Shown here piece by piece: positions 16,333 through 24,679 of a stretch of DNA of 34,440 nucleotides. This stretch comes from Burkholderiales bacterium (GTDB lineage Bacteria; Pseudomonadota; Gammaproteobacteria; Burkholderiales; Eutrophovitaceae), in contig JAURFP010000013.1 of assembly GCA_030834275.1 (NCBI GenBank), positions 1 to 34,440 on the forward strand, in the 5' to 3' direction. Position 1 is the first letter of the stretch, and each line of letters starts with the position of its first letter. The notes beneath the pieces are model-generated. The model searched no databases. It saw only the letters and a program-made list of their open reading frames with translations, and was not told the origin of the DNA. A program made the translations under genes and the position numbers.

Positions 16333-16980
16333 ATGACCGAGTTAACGCTCCGTAAAAATATTATCCGCACTGCACTGGAAATGAATGCAGTTGGTGTGAA
16401 CCGTGGTACTTCTGGGAATGTCAGCACACGCTTTAAGAACGGGTTTCTCATCACTCCTTCAGGACTGGCTTACGACAAAACGAAACCTGCGGATATTGTA
16501 TTCGTCGATAACAAAGGAAAACCTACTGGTCGGTATGCACCTTCCTCGGAGTGGCGATTCCATCACGACATATACTTGAATCGGCAAGATGTTGAGGCGA
16601 TCGTCCATACGCATTCGAGCTTTGCAACGACACTATCTTGTTTACATAAAAGTGTGCCCGCTTTTCATTACATGGTTGCAGTCTGTGGCGGTTCTGATAT
16701 TCGTTGCGCTCCGTACGCGACCTTCGGAACGCAAGCATTATCGGACCATGCGGTCAAAGCTCTTCGAGATCGTAAGGCGTGTCTTCTCGCAAATCACGGG
16801 ATGATTTGTGTTGGAACGACGCTTGAGAACACGCTGAAATTAGCAGTTGAAACCGAAGCACTGTGTGAGCAGTACTGGAGAGCACTGCAAATCGGAAAAC
16901 CAAAAATTCTTTCTAAAAAAGAAATGAACGTTGTCTTAAAGAAATTTCAAACCTACGGGCAAGCGAAAAAAAGATCATAA
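16333..16980 (+). CDS. Class II aldolase/adducin family protein
   Basis: A 215-residue class II aldolase-type protein with SGNVSTR near residue 28, the catalytic E73 region (SSEWRFH), the zinc histidines in VHTHSSFAT (H92, H94) and ANHGMICVG (H155). The fold includes L-fuculose-phosphate aldolase, ribulose-phosphate 4-epimerase and the 3-oxo-tetronate 4-phosphate decarboxylases. Single-gene homologues of this length with no sugar kinase nearby are usually unassigned. It follows the MBL gene by 18 bases and precedes phaC by 31. A zinc-dependent retro-aldol or decarboxylation on a small hydroxyacid is plausible. No sugar transport or kinase genes support a sugar pathway. Confidence 0.87.
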   Translation: MTELTLRKNIIRTALEMNAVGVNRGTSGNVSTRFKNGFLITPSGLAYDKTKPADIVFVDNKGKPTGRYAPSSEWRFHHDIYLNRQDVEAIVHTHSSFATTLSCLHKSVPAFHYMVAVCGGSDIRCAPYATFGTQALSDHAVKALRDRKACLLANHGMICVGTTLENTLKLAVETEALCEQYWRALQIGKPKILSKKEMNVVLKKFQTYGQAKKRS

Positions 16981-17011
16981 TTAAAAAGTAGAAGTTGTCG
17001 AATTAACGTTT

Positions 17012-18892
17012 ATGCCTACATCAAAAAAAGATGAACAATTAGCGACGACCCAAATGGATATGAACGAGTGGCTCTCGTTATGGAACGAGATCACCGAAGT
17101 GGGTACGCGTGCGACACAAGCATATGTTTCTCACAGTGTGGCGAAACTGAACGAAGAGCAGACAGACGATATCGGAGCCACCAAAGCATTCTCTGAGTTT
17201 GCAAAACATCTTTTTAGTAACCCCGAGAAGTTATCCGAAGCAGCCAGCAACTATTGGAAGGATCAATTGGAGCTTTGGCAAGAGTGGCTCACGAATAGCG
17301 GTGAGGATGCGCCGACTAAAACGAAGAAACGAGATCCACGGTTTCGAAACGAGCTTTGGGATACATGGTTATTTGATTATGTGAAGAATGCGTACTTTTT
17401 GGCTGCGGGACACCTTCAAGATGCAGTCAAAAATGTCGACGGGTTAGACGAATCAACGAGCCAGAAAGTAAAGTTTTTCACGAAGCAGTATATCGACGCT
17501 CTCTCTCCGACCAATTTCGCTGCGACGAATCCTGAGGTGCTACGAACAACGTTACAGACTGGAGGTCGCAATTTAGTAGACGGGTATCGGAACCTTCTGC
17601 GTGATATTGCGCGCGGCGAAGGGCAGCTTGCCATCAAAATGGTCGATCCCAATGCGTTCGAGCTAGGAAAGAATGTTGCAAGTACCCCTGGGGCAGTTGT
17701 TTTTCAAAATGACTTAATGCAGCTGATCCAATACGCTCCAAGAACTCCAAAAGTAAACAGCACGCCACTTCTGATCGTGCCGCCTTGGATCAATAAGTAC
17801 TACATCTTGGATTTACGACCTGATAACTCATTTATCAAATGGGCAATTGAACAAGGACACACGGTATATGTGATCTCGTGGGTGAACCCGGACGGAAAAC
17901 TAGCCCACAAGACGTTTGACGATTACTTGCTCGAGGGCCCACTTGCGGCGCTTGATTACATCGAGAAAACCAATCAAGTCGAGTCGACCAATGTGATCGG
18001 CTATTGTCTTGGCGGTACTCTTACAGCTGTGATGCTGGGTTGGCTAAGGGCGAACAACCAAGCGGAGCGTGTTTCGAGTGCCACCTTCTTTACGACGATG
18101 ATCGACTTTGAAAACCCAGGAGAGCTAGGTGTTTTCGTCGATGCCGAGGGGATTGACACACTCGAGAAGAAAATGGCAACGCGAGGTTTTCTCGAAGGCT
18201 CCGAGATGGCATCAACATTTAACTTATTGAGAGCGAACGATCTGATCTGGTCCTTTGTAATCAACAATTATTTGTTGGGCAAGGAACCCATGCCATTTGA
18301 CCTGTTGTTCTGGAATTCCGATGCAACCCGAATGCCCGCAAAAATGCACTCGTTTTATTTGCGGCAAATGTATATTCATAATCGATTGCGCGAGCCTGGA
18401 GCACTGGAAATCGCCGGCACTCGAATTGATCTTTCAACAGTTACAACGCCTACCTACTTCATCTCAACTCGGGATGACCATATCGCGCCTTGGAAATCGA
18501 CATTTGCTGGAGCAAAACTGTTTGGCGGAGATACAACCTTTGTTCTTGGTGGCTCTGGGCACATCGCTGGTATCGTTAACCCACCGACCGTCGAGAAATA
18601 CTGTCATTGGACCAATGCCGGACTCTCTCACGATGCGAACACATGGCTAGAAACTGCAGATGAAACTCCGGGGTCCTGGTGGCCACACTGGAAAAACTGG
18701 GTTTCTAAACGAGCAGGAAAGAAAGTAGAAGCACGTAAGCTCGGCGCCAATAAACAAAAAATTATCGAAGAGGCACCTGGCACCTACGCGAAGAATCGCC
18801 TGGATGTCACCGCCAAACCTAAGACGGCAAGCAAACCCAAAAGTACCCGTAAGACACCCACGAAACGAAAGCCAGCGAAAAAGACTAGCTAA
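17012..18892 (+). CDS. phaC: Class I poly(3-hydroxyalkanoate) synthase with basic C-terminal tail
   Basis: A 626-residue PHA synthase that polymerises 3-hydroxyacyl-CoA at the granule surface. The lipase-like box GYCLGGT holds the nucleophile C332; the aspartate is in STRDDHIAPW and the histidine in GGSGHIAGIVNPP, which completes the triad. The N-terminal domain has the class I segment NPEVLRTTLQTGGRNLVDG. After the usual class I ending (EEAPGTYAKNRLD) comes an extra tail, at about 599-626, made almost only of K, T, P, S, R and A (for example KPKSTRKTPTKRKPAKK). The tail resembles the basic repeats of PhaM and histone H1 and could bind DNA. It is third in the unit with the MBL and aldolase genes. 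No strong ribosome site is seen. Confidence 0.95.
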   Translation: MPTSKKDEQLATTQMDMNEWLSLWNEITEVGTRATQAYVSHSVAKLNEEQTDDIGATKAFSEFAKHLFSNPEKLSEAASNYWKDQLELWQEWLTNSGEDAPTKTKKRDPRFRNELWDTWLFDYVKNAYFLAAGHLQDAVKNVDGLDESTSQKVKFFTKQYIDALSPTNFAATNPEVLRTTLQTGGRNLVDGYRNLLRDIARGEGQLAIKMVDPNAFELGKNVASTPGAVVFQNDLMQLIQYAPRTPKVNSTPLLIVPPWINKYYILDLRPDNSFIKWAIEQGHTVYVISWVNPDGKLAHKTFDDYLLEGPLAALDYIEKTNQVESTNVIGYCLGGTLTAVMLGWLRANNQAERVSSATFFTTMIDFENPGELGVFVDAEGIDTLEKKMATRGFLEGSEMASTFNLLRANDLIWSFVINNYLLGKEPMPFDLLFWNSDATRMPAKMHSFYLRQMYIHNRLREPGALEIAGTRIDLSTVTTPTYFISTRDDHIAPWKSTFAGAKLFGGDTTFVLGGSGHIAGIVNPPTVEKYCHWTNAGLSHDANTWLETADETPGSWWPHWKNWVSKRAGKKVEARKLGANKQKIIEEAPGTYAKNRLDVTAKPKTASKPKSTRKTPTKRKPAKKTS

Positions 18893-18923
18893 AGGCGCTG
18901 TCCAATCGAGCATGCCTGTTTGA

Positions 18924-18957
18924 TTATTGATCGTTTTATTCGATCAATAAAGTTATT
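18924..18957 (+). terminator. Probable terminator after phaC
   Basis: A perfect 10-base stem (TTATTGATCG at 18924-18933, CGATCAATAA at 18941-18950) with a 7-base loop lies 31 bases after the phaC stop and is followed by a T-rich stretch. The stem is AT-rich, so termination may be partial; the same symmetry could also serve as an operator for the following peroxiredoxin gene. Confidence 0.55.
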
Positions 18958-19038
18958 TTATTTCATTGGACCGATCAACCGTGATCCCTCAAAATTCAGC
19001 CATTCCTTCAACTTTAGACCGATTTAAAGGAGAAACAC

Positions 19039-19779
19039 ATGGCACTTCAAGACTTCGCAGGCACCAAAGTCCCCAACGTGAATTTTCGCGTACGCGAAAA
19101 TAACGAGTGGAAAACGATTACCACAAATGAAATTTTTGCAGGAAAAACCGTTGCGGTATTTTCCTTGCCAGGCGCTTTTACCCCGACCTGCTCCTCAACA
19201 CACCTGCCACGATTTAATGAACTGGCCCCCGTCTTCTTCGCAAACGGCGTAGATGAAATCGTCTGCATTTCCGTTAACGATACGTTCGTCATGAACGAGT
19301 GGGCAAAAGACCAAGAGGTGAGCAATGTTCGCTTACTGCCAGATGGCAATGGAGAATTCACTGAGCAACTCGGTATGCTCGTTGACAAAAGTGATCTTGG
19401 ATTTGGAAAGCGTTCTTGGAGATACTCGATGCTCGTCAAAAACGGCGTCGTTGAAAAAACTTTTATCGAGCCCGAAAAACCAGGTGATCCATTCGAAGTA
19501 TCAGATGCCGAGACGCTATTAAATTACATCAACCCGAATGCAAAAAAACCAGATCAAGTGGCTATTTTCACACGCGAGGGTTGCTCATTTTGCGCCAAAG
19601 CAAAAGAAACGCTAACTCGTTCTGGCTACGACTTTGTTGAGATTCCGCTTGCTCATCAAAACCGAAGCAGAGTGATTGGCGCAGTTACTGGCGCTCAAAC
19701 CGTTCCTCAAGTATTCATTAACGGAACGTTGATTGGTGATGGCGAAGCACTCGAGAATTACCTCGCAAAAGCAGCGTAA
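19039..19779 (+). CDS. Hybrid peroxiredoxin-glutaredoxin (Prx5-Grx)
   Basis: A 246-residue fusion. Residues 1 to about 165 are a Prx5-type peroxiredoxin with the peroxidatic cysteine in [10 protein letters not shown] (C51). Residues about 171-246 are a glutaredoxin with active site GCSFC (C182, C185) and the TVPQVFING cis-proline loop. Such hybrids, known from Haemophilus influenzae and other proteobacteria, reduce hydrogen peroxide and alkyl peroxides with glutathione, recycling the peroxidase through the attached glutaredoxin. The glutaredoxin site is CSFC rather than the common CPFC or CPYC, so the proline is replaced by serine. An AAAGGAGA ribosome site precedes the ATG. The gene has a terminator on each side and appears monocistronic. 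Confidence 0.95.
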   Translation: MALQDFAGTKVPNVNFRVRENNEWKTITTNEIFAGKTVAVFSLPGAFTPTCSSTHLPRFNELAPVFFANGVDEIVCISVNDTFVMNEWAKDQEVSNVRLLPDGNGEFTEQLGMLVDKSDLGFGKRSWRYSMLVKNGVVEKTFIEPEKPGDPFEVSDAETLLNYINPNAKKPDQVAIFTREGCSFCAKAKETLTRSGYDFVEIPLAHQNRSRVIGAVTGAQTVPQVFINGTLIGDGEALENYLAKAA

Positions 19780-19782
19780 TCC

Positions 19783-19821
19783 AAAAAAATCCCGAGTATC
19801 GGTCGATGCTCGGGATTTTTT
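19783..19821 (+). terminator. Rho-independent terminator of the Prx5-Grx gene
   Basis: Just after the stop codon, an A run leads into the stem CCCGAG/CTCGGG, with further ATCG/CGAT pairing inside, then a run of six Ts. The A and T runs on the two sides make it a possible bidirectional terminator. Confidence 0.9.
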
Positions 19822-20112
19822 CAATTTATAACCAACAAATAGTACTCAAATACTGTCGTTTTTTGACGACAGGAAAATGTCAGTCAGTTAGTTGTCGGCT
19901 TGATATTTATCCAAAGTCGGTTTACCGTACCGCATAGAAATAGTTTGTGTGCGTTTTTTATTACTCGTACTAAGGAAAGCTTTGACGACAGTCGATTCTT
20001 TTAAATTATTTCTGTATCCTCAAACAATCTCCGCTCGAGAGAGGAGCCTACTTCGCTCCACCAGTTTCCAACCGTTACATGTTTTTCAACTTAGAAATAA
20101 GGAGAAACAAAA
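19822..20112. other. Non-coding stretch before the MAPEG gene, with repeats and a possible promoter
   Basis: No gene is visible here. It contains a perfect 7-base inverted repeat (CTGTCGT at 19853, ACGACAG at 19866, 6-base loop), a small palindrome CGGTTTACCG at 19918-19927, and an 11-base direct repeat TTTGACGACAG at 19862 and 19981. The second copy provides a TTGACG -35-like hexamer with AT-rich DNA about 16 bases later, so it may be the MAPEG promoter. A short hairpin (GGAGC at 20043, GCTCC at 20055) lies in the presumed leader. Confidence 0.4.
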
Positions 20113-20502
20113 ATGAAAACTGAAATTTTATACCTTGCTCTTTCCGCTGCTCTCACAGGAATTTTATGGATCCCCTACATTTTGGACCGGATGTCGACGC
20201 GCGGGCTGAGTGATACCGCAGGTTATCCGGATTATCCCAAAGCCCAGTCCGCCTGGGCACAGCGTTTAATGAAAGCACATACGAATGCTGTAGAAAATTT
20301 AGTTGTTTTTGCGGTTTTAGTGCTCGCTGCGCACGAGCTGGAAATTACTGGAGCAGCCATTGCTCAATCCGCGATGGTCTATTTCTGGGCTCGGGTAGTG
20401 CATGCAATCAGTTACACAATGGCGATCCCTTGGGTACGAACGATTGCTTTTGTTGCAGGGTTTCTTGCACAGGCCTGCATCGCTTGGCACATTTTGATGT
20501 AA
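20113..20502 (+). CDS. MAPEG family membrane protein
   Basis: A 129-residue inner-membrane protein with four hydrophobic helices and the MAPEG hallmark AHTNAVENLVVFA (about residues 55-67). MAPEG proteins include microsomal glutathione S-transferases and leukotriene C4 synthase; most short bacterial members are uncharacterised. A strong AAGGAG ribosome site lies before the ATG. The gene has its own upstream region and terminator, so it is probably monocistronic. Its position after the glutathione-dependent peroxiredoxin hints at a glutathione-linked stress role, but nothing in the sequence proves glutathione use. Confidence 0.88.
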   Translation: MKTEILYLALSAALTGILWIPYILDRMSTRGLSDTAGYPDYPKAQSAWAQRLMKAHTNAVENLVVFAVLVLAAHELEITGAAIAQSAMVYFWARVVHAISYTMAIPWVRTIAFVAGFLAQACIAWHILM

Positions 20503-20520
20503 TCAAATTTTTACAGTTGA

Positions 20521-20548
20521 AAAAAGCAGCCTTAAGGCTGCTTTTTTT
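20521..20548. terminator. Bidirectional terminator between MAPEG and the ThDP enzyme gene
   Basis: A perfect 28-base palindrome: six As, GCAGCCTTAAGGCTGC, six Ts. It forms a strong hairpin with a U tract on either strand and serves both convergent genes. It overlaps the stop codon of the minus-strand gene by two bases. Confidence 0.93.
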
Positions 20549-22268
20549 ATTTTGATCTCCACTTTCTCTCTGCGTCATCCCACGCTTCGAGTGGCTGTAG
20601 GTCTGGAACCCAAGCAAGACCGGTTTTTGCATCCGATGATTTCGCTTCTGGCGTTACCACTACATCCAATAGCGCTGGGCGATTTTTCATCGCTCTCGAG
20701 ATAGCTCCTTCTAAGTCATCCGCAGACTCCACGCGTTCGGCGTATAGCCCGAACGCTTTTGCCATCTGCGCGTAATCGGAAAACTGAAGTTTTGTACCCA
20801 CTACTTTTCCATGGGTATCGGTTTGATCATGGACTTCAATTTGCCACGCTCCATTATTCGCGACCACAATGAGAACAGGTGCCTTGTGACGGGCCGCAGT
20901 GTCAATTTCCATCGCATTAAAACCGAATGCTCCGTCACCAGTTGCAACGACCACGTCTTGATTTGGTCTCGCCAAACTTGCCGATATACCAAACGCAGTT
21001 CCGATTCCAATACAACCAAGAGAGCCTGGATCTAAATACGTAGATGCATTTAATCCAATTCGCGCGAATGCGAGAAAATCTCCACCGTCCGCGACAACAA
21101 TGGAATCATCTTTTAACTGTTTTTGTAATTCAGCAAGTACACGATTCGGATGAATCCGCCCTTGACTATCTGACGGAGCAGATAACATCGCGTCTTTCAA
21201 TTTCTTTGCGCGCGCTTCATGCTGCTCCCGCAATCCATTGGCCCAAGCAGTGTCAACTGCTGATTTTCTACCGCTCACTTTTTTATTGATTGCAGCAAGC
21301 ACTGCCTTTGGAGTTGCGAATAACTCGACCACACCTCTACGGTTATCCCGCATCTCGAGAGGAACATCTCCGATACGAACAAATTTTGCTTCACCAAAAA
21401 CTGCGGGTGAGCCGTAGGCCAATTGGAAATCAAGTCGTCTACCAATCGTGATGACAAGATCTGCATCCCCCATCACTTTTCCGCGCATTGCAGCGACTAC
21501 CGATGGGTGAGAATCGGGGACCAATCCCTTACTCTCACCGGTGTCAAGATATACCGCTCCTAATTGATCAAGAAATTGACACAACTCTTTTCCGGCGCCG
21601 CGCGCACCGCGCCCACTAATTACGAGGGGACGCTTTGCATTCCACATGAGATCAATCGCTTGATCCACGTCATCCGTATGGGGTTCGATATCACGTTTTG
21701 TTTTTGGTCGGAAGTGCTCTTCCATTTGTATGGTGGCAGGAACTTCATCACGCAACACATCCGTCGGAAAATCCAAATACACGGGTCCGGGCTCTCCACC
21801 GTAACCTTCTGCTCTCGCTACTGCCTCATCAAGCTCTTGTAATACCAAACTTGATTCGCGAACTGTGCGCGCGTAGCGCGTAATGGACTTCAACAAATCC
21901 GTATGTACGATATCTTGTAACGCACCTCTATTCTCTTGTGGCCGCGGCGGCAATCCCGATAGAACTAAAACCGATGCGCGTGCGACATGTGCATTCGCGA
22001 TACCAGTCATGGCGTTAGTTACTCCTGGGCCCGCAGTCACGAGCGCGACTCCGAGTTTCCCCGTCAACTCACTGTACGCATGCGCCATATACACTGCCGC
22101 GCGTTCATCGCGAACATCGATGATCTCAATGCCTTCGGCATCGGCTCGCATCCACATCGGCATGATGTGTCCGCCACAGAGTGCGAAGATGCGATCAACA
22201 CCGCGAGCTTTTAAAAATCGCGCGATGACACCCGCGCTGGTATTTGCATGTAAAGGAGGTACCGGCAT
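20547..22268 (-). CDS. ThDP-dependent enzyme, ALS/oxalyl-CoA decarboxylase/2-hydroxyacyl-CoA lyase superfamily
   Basis: A 573-residue three-domain ThDP enzyme. The cofactor-activating glutamate is E55 (VRDERAAVYMA), with TAGPGVTNAMTG after it; the ThDP/Mg motif runs from GDGAFGF to NNGAW (about residues 444-474). The first loop reads LCGGHIMPMW, unlike the YPGGAVLPIYD of true acetohydroxyacid synthase, and no regulatory subunit is encoded. It lies 18 bases downstream of an acyl-CoA ligase gene, with a GntR regulator above. Candidate reactions are cleavage of a 2-hydroxyacyl-CoA to formyl-CoA plus aldehyde or ketone (HACL type), oxalyl-CoA decarboxylation, or a carboligation. The ligase favours an acyl-CoA substrate. 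An AGGA ribosome site precedes the ATG. The superfamily is certain, the reaction unknown. Confidence 0.88.
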   Translation of the reverse strand: MPVPPLHANTSAGVIARFLKARGVDRIFALCGGHIMPMWMRADAEGIEIIDVRDERAAVYMAHAYSELTGKLGVALVTAGPGVTNAMTGIANAHVARASVLVLSGLPPRPQENRGALQDIVHTDLLKSITRYARTVRESSLVLQELDEAVARAEGYGGEPGPVYLDFPTDVLRDEVPATIQMEEHFRPKTKRDIEPHTDDVDQAIDLMWNAKRPLVISGRGARGAGKELCQFLDQLGAVYLDTGESKGLVPDSHPSVVAAMRGKVMGDADLVITIGRRLDFQLAYGSPAVFGEAKFVRIGDVPLEMRDNRRGVVELFATPKAVLAAINKKVSGRKSAVDTAWANGLREQHEARAKKLKDAMLSAPSDSQGRIHPNRVLAELQKQLKDDSIVVADGGDFLAFARIGLNASTYLDPGSLGCIGIGTAFGISASLARPNQDVVVATGDGAFGFNAMEIDTAARHKAPVLIVVANNGAWQIEVHDQTDTHGKVVGTKLQFSDYAQMAKAFGLYAERVESADDLEGAISRAMKNRPALLDVVVTPEAKSSDAKTGLAWVPDLQPLEAWDDAERKWRSK

Positions 22269-22286
22269 GATTTTTCCTACAAAATC

Positions 22287-23978
22287 TTAGTGAACTTTTT
22301 TCTGTTTTTTTCGGCTACGCAAATCGATCGCCCCGGGCTGCTTACGCGGATCAGTTCCGGCCGGGAAGATGTGGATTTTTTGTACTTTTGCGGATGTTCC
22401 CAACGGAAGTGAATCCATAAAAAGTACCCAGCCTGGTGCTTTGAAGTAAGCAAGCTGATCATAGCTCCAATCAAACAAAGCGCTCGCAAGCTGCTCTCGC
22501 TTCTCTTCGGTGGCGATGTCATCTGCATTTTTTGCTATCACACACGCCATCACCTCTTCTTCTCTCACCTCATCGGGCGCCGCGATAACAGCGACCTGTT
22601 TTACTTGATCATGAGCGGTAAGACACGCTTCCACTTCCGCAGCAGCGATGTTTTCACCGGAACGACGAATGATATTTTTCATCCGGTCCACAAAATACAG
22701 ATAGCCATCCTCGTCTTTTACAACAGAGTCTCCAGTGTGGAACCACCCGTTTTTCCAAGCCTCTTCCGTTGCTTCTTCATTTTTTAAGTAACCGGAGAAG
22801 AATCCTCTCCGTGGCTCCTCGGCACTGTAGCGAATCACGAGTTCGCCAGGCACATTCGGGGCTACTTCCCGGTCATTCGCATCGAAAACTTTCGCTTCTA
22901 CGAAGTCGCTGTCTTTTCCAAAACTACGCGTATGAATTTTGCGAGGCTCGAAATTATCCGTAATGATTCGCCCGGTCTCACTCATTGCCCACATCTCGAC
23001 AACTGGAAAACCAAAACGCTTTTCGAAAACGTCGTGCTGACTTGGCTCAATCCCGGCGCAAAGCGCGAATCGAACTTGGTGTGAAGTTTCTTCCACAGTT
23101 TCAGGAAGTTTCAAAAGAATATTTGGAATGATGCCTTGAAACTGAACCGCAGTCGCTTTAGTTTCCACTAGATCCTTCCACCAAGTACTCGCGTGGAAAC
23201 GATCTGGGAAAATCACACAACCACCAGTCATCAACATAGCTGGCACAGAGATCGATAAACAATTCGCATGATGTAGCGGCAACGGATTGTAAAGACGCTC
23301 ACCCTGATCCCGAAAGTCGAGTAAACCCCCAACTGAGATATAGCAACCACCAAACATATGGAAGTACTCATTGGTGAGTATGCAGCCCTTTGGCTTGCCG
23401 GTTGTTCCTGACGTATAAAGAAGTGCTACTTCTGTGTTGGCATCTGGCTCACCCGCTAACACTGGGGCTTTCGCCTGCGGGAGTATCTCTGGGAATTGAT
23501 CGAGCGATATAACGGGTAAGTCCGCTTCAATTTGATTGGCAACTTCGAGCATCTCATCACGACGACGATCTACACACAGCGCTAAGCCTGCCTCCGAGTG
23601 CTCAACTACATATTTAATTTCGTCGACTCGATAATCGGGGTTGATTGGAACAATCCCCGCTCCGAGTGCATTTAACGCGAAGTAGTGAAAGAAAAATTCT
23701 GGCCGTTGCTCAAAAAGAATAGCAACGCGATGACCTAAACCGATACCGGCTTGCTCATACACTTTTTTCTTTCTTTCTACTTCTACAAGCAAATTTTTAT
23801 AGGTAATTTCCCACCCAGCTGGATGATAGGTCCGACCCTCCATTGGCGGGACACAATATGCAATACGGTCTGGGTATTTTTCGGTCGTACCGAGAAGTGT
23901 GTTGTATAACGTCGTGTAAGCTGCAAGGTCCAGTTTTTTGGACGGTGCATTTTTTAATTGTAGATCTACGCTACCCAT
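22287..23978 (-). CDS. AMP-forming acyl-CoA ligase
   Basis: A 563-residue ANL-superfamily ligase that activates a carboxylic acid through an acyl-AMP to the CoA thioester. Motifs are the P-loop-like YTSGTTGKPKG (about residues 188-198), the hinge region GWFHTGD, RMKNIIRRSGENI, and the C-terminal catalytic lysine in TSAKVQK (K531, where TGK is more usual). Overall it resembles the CaiC/fatty-acid ligase branch rather than oxalyl-CoA or acetyl-CoA synthetase. The C-terminus is basic (RSRKKQKK). An AAGGTGA ribosome site lies about 10 bases before the ATG. It stands between the GntR regulator (23-base gap) and the ThDP enzyme (18-base gap), a single operon in which it probably supplies the lyase's CoA-ester substrate. 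Substrate unknown. Confidence 0.92.
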   Translation of the reverse strand: MGSVDLQLKNAPSKKLDLAAYTTLYNTLLGTTEKYPDRIAYCVPPMEGRTYHPAGWEITYKNLLVEVERKKKVYEQAGIGLGHRVAILFEQRPEFFFHYFALNALGAGIVPINPDYRVDEIKYVVEHSEAGLALCVDRRRDEMLEVANQIEADLPVISLDQFPEILPQAKAPVLAGEPDANTEVALLYTSGTTGKPKGCILTNEYFHMFGGCYISVGGLLDFRDQGERLYNPLPLHHANCLSISVPAMLMTGGCVIFPDRFHASTWWKDLVETKATAVQFQGIIPNILLKLPETVEETSHQVRFALCAGIEPSQHDVFEKRFGFPVVEMWAMSETGRIITDNFEPRKIHTRSFGKDSDFVEAKVFDANDREVAPNVPGELVIRYSAEEPRRGFFSGYLKNEEATEEAWKNGWFHTGDSVVKDEDGYLYFVDRMKNIIRRSGENIAAAEVEACLTAHDQVKQVAVIAAPDEVREEEVMACVIAKNADDIATEEKREQLASALFDWSYDQLAYFKAPGWVLFMDSLPLGTSAKVQKIHIFPAGTDPRKQPGAIDLRSRKKQKKVH

Positions 23979-24001
23979 AAAAGAATTTCACCTTCAATTT
24001 A

Positions 24002-24652
24002 TTAACCGAGACGAGTCGCCAAGGTTCCAGATGCTTCGACAATGTGATGCTCAGCAAGACGTTTTGCCGTCTCGACGTCACCGGCAATAATTGCTTCAAG
24101 AATTTTTTCGTGCTGATCCCATATATCACCTGGTGTTTCACCTTTGAGTAGCACTTGACCCATCACGCGCCGCAAATAATTCCATTGTGTTTGCCCACGC
24201 TCTGCGATCAATGGATTCTCGGATAGGCCATAAATAAAGAAGTGAAAGTCCATATCTGCCGCAATCATCTCAGCGATTGATCCTTTCTTAACCGCTACCC
24301 TGCCGCGTTCGATAAACCCCGCACCCTCTTCCTTCGCGTGCTTACTGCCTCTTTCCGCAGCAAGTCCTGTTGCTAACCGATCAAGTGCGCCTCTTAATTC
24401 GTACAAATCTCGTACAAAATTAACTTCAAGAGATGCGACCCGTAGACCTCGGCCGGTGCCCTCGCGCAAAATGCCATGATTTTTTAAAAGTAGAAGCGCT
24501 TGCTGAACTGGCTGACGCGATACCCCCAGGGATTCAGCTATTTCCTCTTGTTTGATACGTCTGCCGTCATCAAACTTTCCCTCGGTTATTTCCGAGAGAA
24601 TCGCTTCGTAAACTTGGTCCACTAGAGTTGGATGAGGCTGCAGCTTGTTCAT
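24002..24652 (-). CDS. GntR family (FCD subfamily) transcriptional regulator
   Basis: A 216-residue regulator with an N-terminal winged helix-turn-helix (KQEEIAESLGVSRQPVQQAL, about residues 35-54) and a helical FCD ligand-binding domain (about 80-210). The FCD domain has the expected DMDFHFFIYGL metal-site segment and late histidines (AEHHIVEA). FCD regulators usually sense carboxylic acids and repress the catabolic operon they lead. This one leads the ligase and ThDP enzyme genes, and a 23-base inverted repeat sits over its own promoter, so autorepression relieved by the pathway substrate is likely. An AAAGG ribosome site lies about 8 bases before the ATG. Confidence 0.93.
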   Translation of the reverse strand: MNKLQPHPTLVDQVYEAILSEITEGKFDDGRRIKQEEIAESLGVSRQPVQQALLLLKNHGILREGTGRGLRVASLEVNFVRDLYELRGALDRLATGLAAERGSKHAKEEGAGFIERGRVAVKKGSIAEMIAADMDFHFFIYGLSENPLIAERGQTQWNYLRRVMGQVLLKGETPGDIWDQHEKILEAIIAGDVETAKRLAEHHIVEASGTLATRLG

Positions 24653-24679
24653 CGAAAAACCTTTCTTTTAACCACGAAT

